Positions 27,718-36,284 of a stretch of DNA of 64,000 nucleotides are shown piece by piece. Location of the stretch: NCBI RefSeq assembly GCF_025151385.1, contig NZ_CP102287.1:1798001-1862000 (forward strand), given 5' to 3'. How positions within the stretch are numbered: position 1 is the stretch's first letter; each line of letters starts with the position of its first letter. The notes under the pieces are model-generated. The model saw only the letters and a list, made by a program, of their open reading frames with translations, was not told the DNA's origin and ran no database searches. The translations under genes were made by a program, and so were the position numbers. This DNA is from Hoylesella buccalis ATCC 35310 (GTDB lineage Bacteria; Bacteroidota; Bacteroidia; Bacteroidales; Bacteroidaceae).

Positions 27718-28830
27718 ATGAGCAACGAATTGAGAATTATTGTCAGTGGTGGCGGAACGGGAGGACACATCTTTCCGGCCATCTCCATTGCTAACGCCAT
27801 CAAGGCAAAGCGTCCTGATGCAAAAATACTCTTCGTGGGCGCTCTCGGGCGCATGGAAATGGAGCGCGTGCCCAAAGCTGGCTACGAGATAAAAGGACTA
27901 CCCATTTGCGGATTCGACCGCAAACACCTGTTGAAGAACATCTCCGTGCTGTTCAAAATATGGAAAAGTCAGCGCATGGCTAAGGCCATCATCAAAAACT
28001 TCAAGCCGATGGCCGCCGTCGGAGTGGGTGGATATGCCAGTGGCCCCACCTTGAACGTTTGTGCAAAACGGCACATTCCTTGCTTGATACAGGAACAAAA
28101 CTCGTATGCTGGGGTGACCAACAAGTTGTTGGCGAAGAAAGCAGACAAGATATGTGTGGCTTACGAAGGCATGGAACGCTTCTTCCCAGCCGACAAAATC
28201 ATCATGACAGGCAACCCTGTGCGGCAAAATGTGTTGCAAACTGCCTTGACACAACAAGAGGCCAGAAAGTCATTTGGGCTCGACCCCGACAAGAAAACCA
28301 TGCTGTTGGTAGGCGGAAGTCTTGGAGCCAGAACCATCAACGAGAGCGTGATGAGCCACTTGGACATGGTAAGAGCGAGCGACGTGCAATTTATTTGGCA
28401 AACTGGAAAATATTATTTCGAAGGCATCACCAAGGCCTTGCAGTCGGAAGACCCGCTGCCCATGCTCCACGTAACTGATTTTATCAGCGACATGGGGGCT
28501 GCCTACAAGGCGGCAGATTTGGTGATAAGCCGTGCCGGAGCCAGTTCCATCAGCGAGTTCTGCCTCATTGGCAAGCCCGTCATCCTGGTACCCAGTCCGA
28601 ACGTTGCTGAAGATCATCAAACGAAGAACGCCATGGCTTTGGTCAACAAGAACGCTGCCATCTATGTCAAAGATTCCGAAGCGAAGGACATATTGCTGCA
28701 ACAAGCCATCGAAACAGTACAGAACGACAATAAGTTGGCATCGCTGAGCGAGAACGTCTTGAAGCTCGCATTGCCTCATTCTGCCGACATCATCGCAGAT
28801 GAGGTCATCAAACTGGCAACACAGCGGTAG
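27718..28830 (+). CDS. murG: UDP-GlcNAc:lipid I N-acetylglucosaminyltransferase
   Basis: The 370-residue GT28 enzyme makes lipid II at the cytoplasmic membrane face. The N-terminal glycine-rich loop GGGTGGHIFPAISIA (about residues 11-25), the second-domain GGSLGARTIN and the nucleotide-binding SRAGASSISE are present. Spacing and place are standard for the cluster. Confidence 0.97.
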   Translation: MSNELRIIVSGGGTGGHIFPAISIANAIKAKRPDAKILFVGALGRMEMERVPKAGYEIKGLPICGFDRKHLLKNISVLFKIWKSQRMAKAIIKNFKPMAAVGVGGYASGPTLNVCAKRHIPCLIQEQNSYAGVTNKLLAKKADKICVAYEGMERFFPADKIIMTGNPVRQNVLQTALTQQEARKSFGLDPDKKTMLLVGGSLGARTINESVMSHLDMVRASDVQFIWQTGKYYFEGITKALQSEDPLPMLHVTDFISDMGAAYKAADLVISRAGASSISEFCLIGKPVILVPSPNVAEDHQTKNAMALVNKNAAIYVKDSEAKDILLQQAIETVQNDNKLASLSENVLKLALPHSADIIADEVIKLATQR

Positions 28831-28953
28831 ACAAAAACGCCGGCAAAGAAAAGCATAGAACAACAAAGGTAACGTACGCCAACGTCAATGAACGAAGCGA
28901 ACGAGCTACCTGCAACTTTCGATAACTCCACAAGACAATAGAAGAAAAGAGAA

Positions 28954-30327
28954 ATGGACATAACAGAAATCAAGTCGGTTTATTTCATTGGGGCTGGCGG
29001 CATTGGCATGAGTGCCATCGCCCGCTACTTCATTCATAAAGGTGTGGTGGTAGCTGGATACGACAAGGCTCCATCCGCACTGACCAACCAACTTGAGAAA
29101 GAGGGCATGCTTATACACTATGAAGAAAATGTGGAGGAAATACCGCATGCATGTAAGAACCCTCAGACGTGCCTTGTTATCTACACACCCGCCATTCCGA
29201 AGACACATCAAGAGCTGAAATACTTCAGGGACAACGGCTTTGAGATACAAAAGCGGGCGCAGGTGCTCGGCACATTGACTCAGACACACAAGGGACTGTG
29301 CTTTGCAGGAACGCACGGCAAAACCACCACCAGCACCATGTGCGCGCACATCATGCACCAGAGTCATGTCGACTGCAATGCCTTTCTCGGAGGCATCTCA
29401 AAGAACTATGGCACCAACTACATCCTGTCAGATGCGAGTGATTATATCGTTATCGAGGCCGATGAGTTCGACCGTAGTTTCCATTGGCTGCGTCCGTGGA
29501 TGAGTGTAATCACCTCCACCGACCCTGATCATCTGGATATCTATGGCACAAAAGAGGCTTATCTGGAGAGTTTTCGTCACTATTCCACGCTCATTCAGCC
29601 AGGTGGAGCGTTGATTATCCATCGGGATTTAGAAATGAAGCCCGCGGTTCAAGAGGGCGTAAGCATCTATGATTACAGCAGGGACAAGGGAGATTTCCAT
29701 GCAGAGAACATTGAAATTAAGAATGGTCATATCACTTTCGATTTCATTTCGCCTTTGGAAAATGTAGAAGGCATAGAACTGGGCCAGCCCATTCCCATCA
29801 ACATCGAGAACGGAGTGGCTGCCATGGCCATGGCACAACTGAACGGTTGCGCGGCCGAAGAACTGAGATATGGCATGTCTACCTATCATGGCGTGGAGCG
29901 AAGGTTCGACTTCAAGATTAAGAACGACCGCCATGTGCTGCTTTCCGACTATGCACATCATCCAAAGGAGATATACCAAAGTGCCAAAAGTCTGCGCGAA
30001 TTGTATCACGACCGCAAGGTGACGGCCATCTTTCAGCCGCATCTTTACACCCGCACCAGAGACTTCTATAAGGAGTTCGCCAAAGCACTGAGCCAGCTGG
30101 ACGAAGTGATTTTGTGCGATATTTATCCCGCTCGCGAGCAACCTATCAAGGGAGTGACGTCACAACTGATATACGATGAACTTACCTGTAAGGAGAAAAG
30201 CATGATTCACAAGGAAGAGGTTCTCGACCTGGTGAAGCGACGCGACTTCGATGTCCTCGTGATATTGGGCGCCGGTGACTTGGATAATTACGTACCACAA
30301 ATGGCTAAGATCATAGAAAGCAAGTGA
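28954..30327 (+). CDS. murC: UDP-MurNAc:L-alanine ligase
   Basis: The 457-residue Mur ligase catalyses the first amino acid addition to UDP-MurNAc. The N-terminal FIGAGGIGMSAIARYF, P-loop GTHGKTTTSTM (about 117-127) and DYAHHPKEI are diagnostic. The last bases (GTGA) overlap the ftsQ start. MurF and Ddl, which complete the pentapeptide, are not in this cluster and must be elsewhere. Confidence 0.97.
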   Translation: MDITEIKSVYFIGAGGIGMSAIARYFIHKGVVVAGYDKAPSALTNQLEKEGMLIHYEENVEEIPHACKNPQTCLVIYTPAIPKTHQELKYFRDNGFEIQKRAQVLGTLTQTHKGLCFAGTHGKTTTSTMCAHIMHQSHVDCNAFLGGISKNYGTNYILSDASDYIVIEADEFDRSFHWLRPWMSVITSTDPDHLDIYGTKEAYLESFRHYSTLIQPGGALIIHRDLEMKPAVQEGVSIYDYSRDKGDFHAENIEIKNGHITFDFISPLENVEGIELGQPIPINIENGVAAMAMAQLNGCAAEELRYGMSTYHGVERRFDFKIKNDRHVLLSDYAHHPKEIYQSAKSLRELYHDRKVTAIFQPHLYTRTRDFYKEFAKALSQLDEVILCDIYPAREQPIKGVTSQLIYDELTCKEKSMIHKEEVLDLVKRRDFDVLVILGAGDLDNYVPQMAKIIESK

Positions 30328-31115
30328 GAAGAAACCTGAAAAAGATAATAACCATCGTACTGGACGTGGTGCTGGGCATCTATCTGGTCTTTGCTTTCAC
30401 GGCATTCAACAAGCCTGATGAAACGGCCAACGTATGCACGAAAGTAAGCATTGACATTGCAGACGAGGCCCAAAATGGTTTTATCAACGCCGCAGAAATC
30501 AGGAATCGACTGGAGAAACACAAGCTCTATCCGCTGGAAAAGCCATTGAAATACGTTGATGCCCGCAAGATAGAGGACATGTTGAAGACCAGTCCGTTTG
30601 TCAATACGGCTGAATGTTACAAAACACAAAATGGACATGTCAACATCAGCATCACGCAACGAATGCCCATCGTGCGCATCAAGTCGGTCAATGGTGACGA
30701 CTATTATCTGGATGATAAGGATGCCATCATGCCCAACTCCAGTTACACGAGCGACCTCATCATCGCGACTGGCTACATTAACAAATGGTTTGCCACGCAT
30801 TATGTGTCGGCGCTGAGCAAAGCATTGATGGGTAACGAGCTATGGAAAAACCAAATAGAACAAATTCATGTTCTACCCGACCGCGGCATAGAGTTGGTCC
30901 CCAGGGTGGGCGACCACATCATTTATTTGGGTCAGTTGCCCACAAGCAATGACCGAACAAAGCGGCTCTCGTTGATTGAGAGCTTCACCAAGAAGAAACT
31001 CACACGTCTGGAAAAGTTCTATAAATATGGCCTTTCACAGGCGGGATGGAACAAATATTCTTACATCAACCTGGAGTTTGACAACCAAATCATCTGCAAA
31101 AGACGAAGCAATTGA
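30324..31115 (+). CDS. ftsQ: FtsQ-like cell division protein
   Basis: The 263-residue bitopic protein has a short cytoplasmic tail, one span (about residues 9-29, IVLDVVLGIYLVFAF) and a periplasmic region with POTRA-like and beta domains. It has an SxSQ-like block (MPIVRIKSVNGDDYYLDDKD) typical of FtsQ/DivIB. The start is GTG, overlapping the murC stop as GTGA; the place between murC and ftsA supports the call. It would bridge FtsL and the early divisome. Confidence 0.88.
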   Translation: MRRNLKKIITIVLDVVLGIYLVFAFTAFNKPDETANVCTKVSIDIADEAQNGFINAAEIRNRLEKHKLYPLEKPLKYVDARKIEDMLKTSPFVNTAECYKTQNGHVNISITQRMPIVRIKSVNGDDYYLDDKDAIMPNSSYTSDLIIATGYINKWFATHYVSALSKALMGNELWKNQIEQIHVLPDRGIELVPRVGDHIIYLGQLPTSNDRTKRLSLIESFTKKKLTRLEKFYKYGLSQAGWNKYSYINLEFDNQIICKRRSN

Positions 31116-31177
31116 ACGGATGTGAGAACAAAAGTACATAACACGAACAAAAAGATTTGATAAAGATATAAAAACGT

Positions 31178-32617
31178 ATGGCAAAGGAATTTATCGTAGC
31201 TATTGAACTGGGATCGTCAAAAATCACAGGTATTGCAGGAAAAAAGAATTCAGATGGAAGCATCTCCATTCTTGCTGTTGTCAAAGAAGATTCCACCTCG
31301 TGCATACGCAAAGGTGTAGTTTTCAACATTGACAAGACAGTATTGTGCTTGACCAACATCATCAAGAAGTTGGAAACTACGCTCAAAACCAACATAGCCC
31401 GAGTTTATGTTGGTGTCGGAGGACAGAGCATCCGCAGCCTCAAGAACGTCATCATCAAGGATCTGCCCGCAGAAACCGTCGTAACTCAGGACATGATTAA
31501 CGAGCTGATGGATGCCAATCGTAGCATGACTTATGCAGAACAAGAGATATTGGACGCTGCCACGCAGGAATACAAGGTTGACGCGCTGTACCAATTGGAT
31601 CCGGTTGGCATTCCTTGTTCAAGGTTGGAGGGTAATTTCCTCAACATACTTTGGCGAAAAACGTTCTACAAAAACCTAAACCAATGCCTCAACAAGGCTG
31701 GTGTGGAGATTGCCGAACTGTATTTAGCGCCACTGGCTTTGGCCGATGCCGTGTTGACAGAGACCGAGAAAAGAACTGGCTGTGCACTGATAGACCTCGG
31801 TGCTGACACCACAACCGTATTGGTGTACTACAAAAACATCCTGCGCCATCTCGCCGTCATCCCATTGGGTGGCGAGAACATCACCAAGGACATCACCTCC
31901 TTGTTGATGGAAGACAGTCAGGCAGAGCAAATGAAATTGAAATACGCCTCTGCCTACACCGACAACAGTGACATTGATGACAATAAGAAATACCCTATCG
32001 ACCAAGACAGAAAAGTTGATAGCCGCAAGTTCATCGAGATTGTAGAATCGCGCCTGCAAGAAATCATTGAGAACGTTTTTTATCAGATTCCAAACGAATA
32101 TGCCGACAAACTCATTGGCGGAATCATCCTTACAGGCGGCGGTTCAAACATGCCCAATATTGAGAAAGCCTTTACCAACCAAGCCCCAACGGAGAAGATT
32201 CGCATAGCCAAGTTTGTGAACCAGAATATCAATTCCAACCTCCCAGAGATTACAACTCATACGGGAACGATGAACACCATCCTGGGTTTGCTCGCCAAAG
32301 GTGACATCAATTGTGCTGGCGAAGAGATTACTGCCGACTTATTCCAAAGCAACGAACCCAAGCACGTCACGCCAACGCCCGCACCAGCCAAAGGTCCTCG
32401 ATCGTATACGGAGACATCCGGCACGGGCATCGTACAGACAGAAGAAGAAAAAGAATTACTGCGTAAGAAAAAAGAGGAGCAGGAAGAAGCTGAGCGAAAG
32501 GCGCAGGAAGAGGAGGAACGCCGCATAGCGAAAGAGAAAAGAGAGAACTCTCCCGTCAACAAAATATGGAAAAGCATTAAAAACTTTGCCAGCAAAATAA
32601 CCGAAGAGGAAGAATAA
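31178..32617 (+). CDS. ftsA: Cell division protein FtsA
   Basis: The 479-residue actin-fold protein anchors FtsZ to the membrane. Phosphate-1 (IVAIELGSSKITG, about residues 5-17), the 1C domain and phosphate-2 (GCALIDLGADTTTV, about 202-215) are present, with the adenosine motif IILTGGGSNMPNIE at about 316-329. The C-terminal 90 residues are highly charged (Glu/Lys/Arg runs at about 425-455) and end in a likely amphipathic helix (NKIWKSIKNFASKI), the membrane-targeting sequence. Confidence 0.95.
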   Translation: MAKEFIVAIELGSSKITGIAGKKNSDGSISILAVVKEDSTSCIRKGVVFNIDKTVLCLTNIIKKLETTLKTNIARVYVGVGGQSIRSLKNVIIKDLPAETVVTQDMINELMDANRSMTYAEQEILDAATQEYKVDALYQLDPVGIPCSRLEGNFLNILWRKTFYKNLNQCLNKAGVEIAELYLAPLALADAVLTETEKRTGCALIDLGADTTTVLVYYKNILRHLAVIPLGGENITKDITSLLMEDSQAEQMKLKYASAYTDNSDIDDNKKYPIDQDRKVDSRKFIEIVESRLQEIIENVFYQIPNEYADKLIGGIILTGGGSNMPNIEKAFTNQAPTEKIRIAKFVNQNINSNLPEITTHTGTMNTILGLLAKGDINCAGEEITADLFQSNEPKHVTPTPAPAKGPRSYTETSGTGIVQTEEEKELLRKKKEEQEEAERKAQEEEERRIAKEKRENSPVNKIWKSIKNFASKITEEEE

Positions 32618-32668
32618 GCAGCAGCCCTATCACGACATCCCAAGAACGAACCATTAAGAATTACAATT

Positions 32669-34000
32669 ATGTCAGACAATATCAACACCCCTAACATTCT
32701 CGATTTTGGAGAACCAGACAAAGCAAGCAGCATTATCAAGGTAATCGGTGTTGGCGGTGGCGGTGGCAATGCCGTCAACCACATGTACCGCGAAGGCATT
32801 CACGACGTTACCTTCGTGCTCTGCAACACCGACAATCAGGCGCTCAACGACAGTCCGGTACCCTTCCACTTGCAGCTCGGCAAAGAAGGACTGGGAGCCG
32901 GCAACAAGCCCGAAAAAGCTCGCCTGGCTGCTGAAGAGAGTCTCGAAGACATCAAGAACATGCTCAACGATGGTACCCGCATGGCATTCATCACGGCCGG
33001 TATGGGCGGTGGTACGGGTACAGGAGCAGCTCCGGTTATCGCCCGCGTCTCCAAGGAACTGGGCATTTTGACCGTTGGCATCGTCACCATTCCTTTCCGC
33101 TTTGAGGGCGATAAGAAGATTAACCAAGCCTTAGACGGCGTGGAGGAGATGGCCAAGCATGTGGATGCCCTGTTGGTTATCAACAACGAACGGCTGCGTG
33201 AGATATATCCTGATCTCACCGTGCTCGACGCTTTCGGCAAAGCCGACGACACTCTGAGCATTGCTGCCAAGAGCATTGCGGAGATTATCACCAACCACGG
33301 ACTGATTAACCTCGACTTCAATGACGTGAAAACGGTGCTGAAAGACGGTGGCGTGGCCATCATGAGCACGGGCTTTGGCGAGGGCGAGGGCCGCGTGAAG
33401 GCAGCCATCGAGGACGCATTGAACTCTCCGCTGCTGAACGATAACGATATCTTCAACTCCAAAAAGATACTGCTCAGCATCAACTTCTGCAACGAAAAGA
33501 ACGACAACAGCGGTCTGATGATGGAGGAAATGAACGACGTGAACGACTTCATGGGACGCTTTGACAGCGACTTCGAAATCAAATGGGGCATCGCCATCGA
33601 CCCAGACCTTGGCAAAAAGGTGAAAGTCACCATCTTGGCCACAGGTTTTGGCATCAGCGATGTAGAGGGAATGGACAGCCACATCGGCAAACGTCATTCG
33701 CAAGAAGAAGCTATGCGCCTGGCCGAAGAGGAAGAACGAAAGATTCAACTCATCAACCGCAAGGAGCAATATTACAAGGATGGGAAAAACTCTAAATACA
33801 AACGTCACCCGCACGTCTATCTCTTCAGCAACGAAGACCTTGACAACGAGGACGTTATCCTGGCCGTAGAGAGCTTCCCCACCTACAAACGTACGCGCCA
33901 GATGCTCGACGACATACGCAAACAGGCATCGGGTGAGCCCAAGGAACCCGAACAAAAAGAGAACAATGAACCCATACAGGGTCTCATCAGTTTTGAATAA
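32669..34000 (+). CDS. ftsZ: Cell division protein FtsZ
   Basis: The 443-residue tubulin-like GTPase builds the division ring. The N-terminal IKVIGVGGGGGNAVNHM, the tubulin signature GGGTGTGAAPV (about residues 112-122) and the T7 loop NLDFNDVKTVL are present. After the globular core (about 1-330) a polar linker follows and the protein ends EPIQGLISFE, rather than the IPxFLR-type peptide of E. coli. Last gene of the dcw order; a GatB/YqeY-type gene follows at 53 bp. Confidence 0.97.
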   Translation: MSDNINTPNILDFGEPDKASSIIKVIGVGGGGGNAVNHMYREGIHDVTFVLCNTDNQALNDSPVPFHLQLGKEGLGAGNKPEKARLAAEESLEDIKNMLNDGTRMAFITAGMGGGTGTGAAPVIARVSKELGILTVGIVTIPFRFEGDKKINQALDGVEEMAKHVDALLVINNERLREIYPDLTVLDAFGKADDTLSIAAKSIAEIITNHGLINLDFNDVKTVLKDGGVAIMSTGFGEGEGRVKAAIEDALNSPLLNDNDIFNSKKILLSINFCNEKNDNSGLMMEEMNDVNDFMGRFDSDFEIKWGIAIDPDLGKKVKVTILATGFGISDVEGMDSHIGKRHSQEEAMRLAEEEERKIQLINRKEQYYKDGKNSKYKRHPHVYLFSNEDLDNEDVILAVESFPTYKRTRQMLDDIRKQASGEPKEPEQKENNEPIQGLISFE

Positions 34001-34053
34001 AACAACATACACCGACGACAGCTCGTCAACAAATACAATAAAACATCAAACAA

Positions 34054-34503
34054 ATGGCATTATTTGAAAAGGTTAACGAAGACATCAAAACCGCAATGAA
34101 AGAGCGCGACAAGGTAGCACTTGACACGCTGCGCAACATCAAAAAAGTTTTCCTCGAGGCTAAAACGGCACCGGGAGCCAACGATACATTGGAGGATGCA
34201 GACGCTTTGAAGATTATTCAGAAGCTGGCCAAGCAAGGCAAAGAATCGGCACAGACGTACATAGACGCAGGCCGACAGGATCTTGCTGACGCTGAATTGG
34301 CACAGGTTTCGGTCATCGAGCGCTATCTGCCCGAACAACTGTCGGAAGCCGAAATAGAGAAAATCGTCAAGACCATCATCGACCAAACGGGTGCCGCAAG
34401 CATGAAGGACATGGGAAAAGTCATGGGAATGGCCAACAAACAATTGGCTGGAAAGGCCGATGGCAAAACTATTTCAGGCATCGTTAAAAAGCTGCTCGCG
34501 TAA
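34054..34503 (+). CDS. GatB/YqeY domain protein
   Basis: The 149-residue all-helical protein matches the YqeY family: N-terminal EDIKTAMKERDKVALDTLRN, central VIERYLPEQLSE, and C-terminal MKDMGKVMGMANKQLAGKAD. The domain resembles the tRNA-binding tail of GatB and may act in tRNA-dependent amidation or other tRNA contact, which is unproven. It follows ftsZ directly and is probably read from the same mRNA, ending at a strong terminator. Confidence 0.92.
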   Translation: MALFEKVNEDIKTAMKERDKVALDTLRNIKKVFLEAKTAPGANDTLEDADALKIIQKLAKQGKESAQTYIDAGRQDLADAELAQVSVIERYLPEQLSEAEIEKIVKTIIDQTGAASMKDMGKVMGMANKQLAGKADGKTISGIVKKLLA

Positions 34504-34536
34504 TTCTTAAACTCAATTTCGCCATCTGCGAAACTA

Positions 34537-34587
34537 ACGGCAGGAACCTTTTGAAACACAATCTTTCAAAGGGTTCTTGCCGTTTTC
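34537..34587 (+). terminator. Terminator after the dcw/yqeY run
   Basis: A 20-bp stem with a 7-nt loop: the arms at 34537-34556 and 34564-34583 pair throughout, with two G-U wobbles, followed by TTTC. It begins 33 nt after the YqeY stop. Confidence 0.8.
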
Positions 34588-34631
34588 TATTTCCTTGAAA
34601 ATCACCTCATTAATACTCGCCATACAATTGC

Positions 34632-34707
34632 ATTGAGTTTGGGCTGCAAAGTCATGCACTTTGCACGCCAAAAGCATGTAGATTGGCCCCCAAACTCAAT
34701 GACTTTG
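34632..34707 (+). repeat. 22-nt tandem repeat array C with hairpin arms
   Basis: Units start at 34632, 34654 and 34676 (22 nt each), and a partial unit AATGACTTTG starts at 34698. Overlaid on this is an inverted repeat, CATTGAGTTTGGG (34631-34643) with CCCAAACTCAATG (34689-34701), and an inner pair GCAAAGT/ACTTTGC (34646-34652 and 34658-34664). It lies between the convergent YqeY and recO genes. Confidence 0.85.
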
Positions 34708-34745
34708 CCAAGCCACCCCACAAAGGCCTGAGAAACAACCAATGG

Positions 34746-35471
34746 CTACCGGAACAAATCTTGCAAAACCGAGAGCGATTTCAGCTCGGGGAACGAAGGG
34801 ATGTGCAAACGATAGTAGCGCAATATCAAGTTGGCACAACGATTGCGCTCCTCACGGGAAAAGCGGAAAAGGTGCATGGTTTCATAGTTCATCCGCATCA
34901 GTTGACCAATCTTCGCAGCCTCGCTTGGGGGAATAAAGTCGGGATGTAAGGGAACGAGAGAACAGAACACGCCGTTGCGAAGGTCGAAGAAATCGCCCGC
35001 ATGCCAGTTCTCAAGATTTGGATAAAACCCAATGAAGCGCGTCAGATGCATCATGAACACCAGATGAAAGTTGGCGAAAGCCCCCTCCGCAGCATCCAAC
35101 CAACGAATGCTGTTCTCCACATATTGATATAATGCCCCCACCTCATGCTCGCCGCGCACGCTGAAATACAAGAATTCTGACAAGTACAAGGAGATGGACA
35201 ACTTATAAGAATTGAAAGGTATGGTAGAGAACGGATAGGCCAGACGCATCTCCTTGATGCGCTGCAACTGCTTGTTGGGACGCTCATCAAACTCGATGTC
35301 CAAGATGGTCAGCGGCTGAAAATAGGGCTTGCCCGCCCTGCTGCTCCTGCCTTTGCGCATACGCTGGATAAAAGAGACGTTCCCCATCGCCTGGGTGAAC
35401 AAATCTGTTATCAACTGAGAATCGCCATATTTGATGGTTCGTAGTACGATAGCTTGCGTCTTAATTAACAT
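34746..35471 (-). CDS. recO: DNA repair protein RecO
   Basis: The 241-residue protein begins MLIKTQAIVLRTIKYGDSQ, the typical N-terminal OB-fold strand of RecO, followed by a helical domain. RecO acts with RecF/RecR to load RecA onto SSB-coated gaps. The four-Cys zinc finger present in some RecO proteins is not seen. An upstream in-frame ATG at 35508-35510 would add 13 residues, but it precedes the -7 element at 35492-35499, so I use the ATG at 35469-35471. Confidence 0.9.
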   Translation of the reverse strand: MLIKTQAIVLRTIKYGDSQLITDLFTQAMGNVSFIQRMRKGRSSRAGKPYFQPLTILDIEFDERPNKQLQRIKEMRLAYPFSTIPFNSYKLSISLYLSEFLYFSVRGEHEVGALYQYVENSIRWLDAAEGAFANFHLVFMMHLTRFIGFYPNLENWHAGDFFDLRNGVFCSLVPLHPDFIPPSEAAKIGQLMRMNYETMHLFRFSREERNRCANLILRYYRLHIPSFPELKSLSVLQDLFR

Positions 35472-35491
35472 CTGAACGTGGATTTGAATGA

Positions 35492-35499
35492 CAAAAATA
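35492..35499 (-). promoter_or_regulatory. -7 promoter element for recO
   Basis: Minus-strand TATTTTTG matches TAnnTTTG, 20 nt before the recO ATG at 35471. Confidence 0.55.
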
Positions 35500-35538
35500 C
35501 TGAATTTCATACATTCAATGAAAAATTACAGCATAAAA

Positions 35539-35570
35539 TTTGGTCGGTAAGGAAAAATGTCATAACTTTG
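35539..35570 (+). promoter_or_regulatory. Promoter of tRNA-Glu (and rpsT)
   Basis: TTTG (35539-35542), 20 nt, TAACTTTG (35563-35570): a full -33/-7 match. The downstream GCACCCGCT is shared with the tRNA-Val promoter at 44268-44275. Confidence 0.75.
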
Positions 35571-35591
35571 CACCCGCTAATCAAATGGCAC

Positions 35592-35663
35592 GGTCCCTTC
35601 GTCTATCGGTTAGGACGTGAGATTTTCATTCTCAAAAGAGCAGTTCGACTCTGCTAGGGACTA
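35592..35663 (+). tRNA. tRNA-Glu (anticodon TTC)
   Basis: A cloverleaf can be drawn by eye. The acceptor arms are GGTCCCT and AGGGACT. The anticodon arm TGAGA-TTTTCAT-TCTCA carries TTC at 35625-35627, and the T-arm is GCAG-TTCGACT-CTGC. The CCA end is not encoded. rpsT follows 30 nt later, possibly co-transcribed. Confidence 0.95.
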
Positions 35664-35693
35664 CACAAAAGAAATAAAAGAAGTAAATAGAAG

Positions 35694-35948
35694 ATGGCAA
35701 ATCACAAATCATCACTTAAAAGAATCCGTCAGGACAAAGTTAAGACTTTGCACAACAAATATTATGCAAAGACCATGCGTAATGCTGTACGCAAGTTGCG
35801 TGCAATGACCGACAAGGATGAGGCTGTCAAGCTGTATCCTGAAGTACAGAAGATGGTAGACAAGTTGGCCAAGACCAACGTCATCCACAAGAACAAGGCT
35901 GCCAACTTGAAGTCAAGCCTCTGCAAGCACATCGGCAAACTCGCATAA
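35694..35948 (+). CDS. rpsT: 30S ribosomal protein S20
   Basis: The 84-residue basic helical protein begins [17 protein letters not shown] and matches S20 in length and in the conserved MRNAVRKLR block. It binds the 5' domain of 16S rRNA. It lies immediately downstream of tRNA-Glu and ends at a terminator; no promoter is seen between the two, so it is probably expressed from the tRNA promoter. Confidence 0.97.
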   Translation: MANHKSSLKRIRQDKVKTLHNKYYAKTMRNAVRKLRAMTDKDEAVKLYPEVQKMVDKLAKTNVIHKNKAANLKSSLCKHIGKLA

Positions 35949-35971
35949 GCCCATCTGACGACCCTACATAC

Positions 35972-36004
35972 AAAGGTTACATTTCGAAAGAAGTGTAACC
36001 TTTT
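35972..36004 (+). terminator. Terminator of rpsT
   Basis: AAAGGTTACA (35972-35981) and TGTAACCTTT (35994-36003) form a perfect 10-bp stem ending in a short T-run. Confidence 0.75.
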
Positions 36005-36251
36005 GAGGTTTCACCCACCTCAATCTCTTCCTCCGTTGACACAGCACTGCGTCTTTCCCAATCTTCAAGCAGGCGATTCGTCACAGGTCCGTTGCCGACC
36101 AACACAGGCTACGAGGTGGGCAAGAACTACAAAATACCAGAAAACAGAAAAACTTTCTTCGCATCTTTAAACCACATAAAAAAGGCAAACGCACGCCAGT
36201 CTTTTACGCATTTTTAGCAACAAAACATTTCCTCATTTGGCTGTAATTTCG

Positions 36252-36259
36252 TATCTTTG
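36252..36259 (+). promoter_or_regulatory. -7 promoter element for gyrB
   Basis: TATCTTTG matches TAnnTTTG, 25 nt before the gyrB ATG. Confidence 0.6.
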
Positions 36260-36284
36260 CATATCATAATATACAAAACGACAA

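Larger units (their letters stand above)
35949..36284 (+). other. Intergenic stretch rpsT-gyrB
   Basis: It holds the rpsT terminator near its left end and the gyrB -7 element near its right end. Between them (about 36005-36240) I see no gene or repeat. Confidence 0.6.

Noticed and set aside
32836..34012. Long minus-strand ORFs opposite ftsZ
   Set aside because: Antisense frames kept open by codon bias; ftsZ explains the sequence fully.
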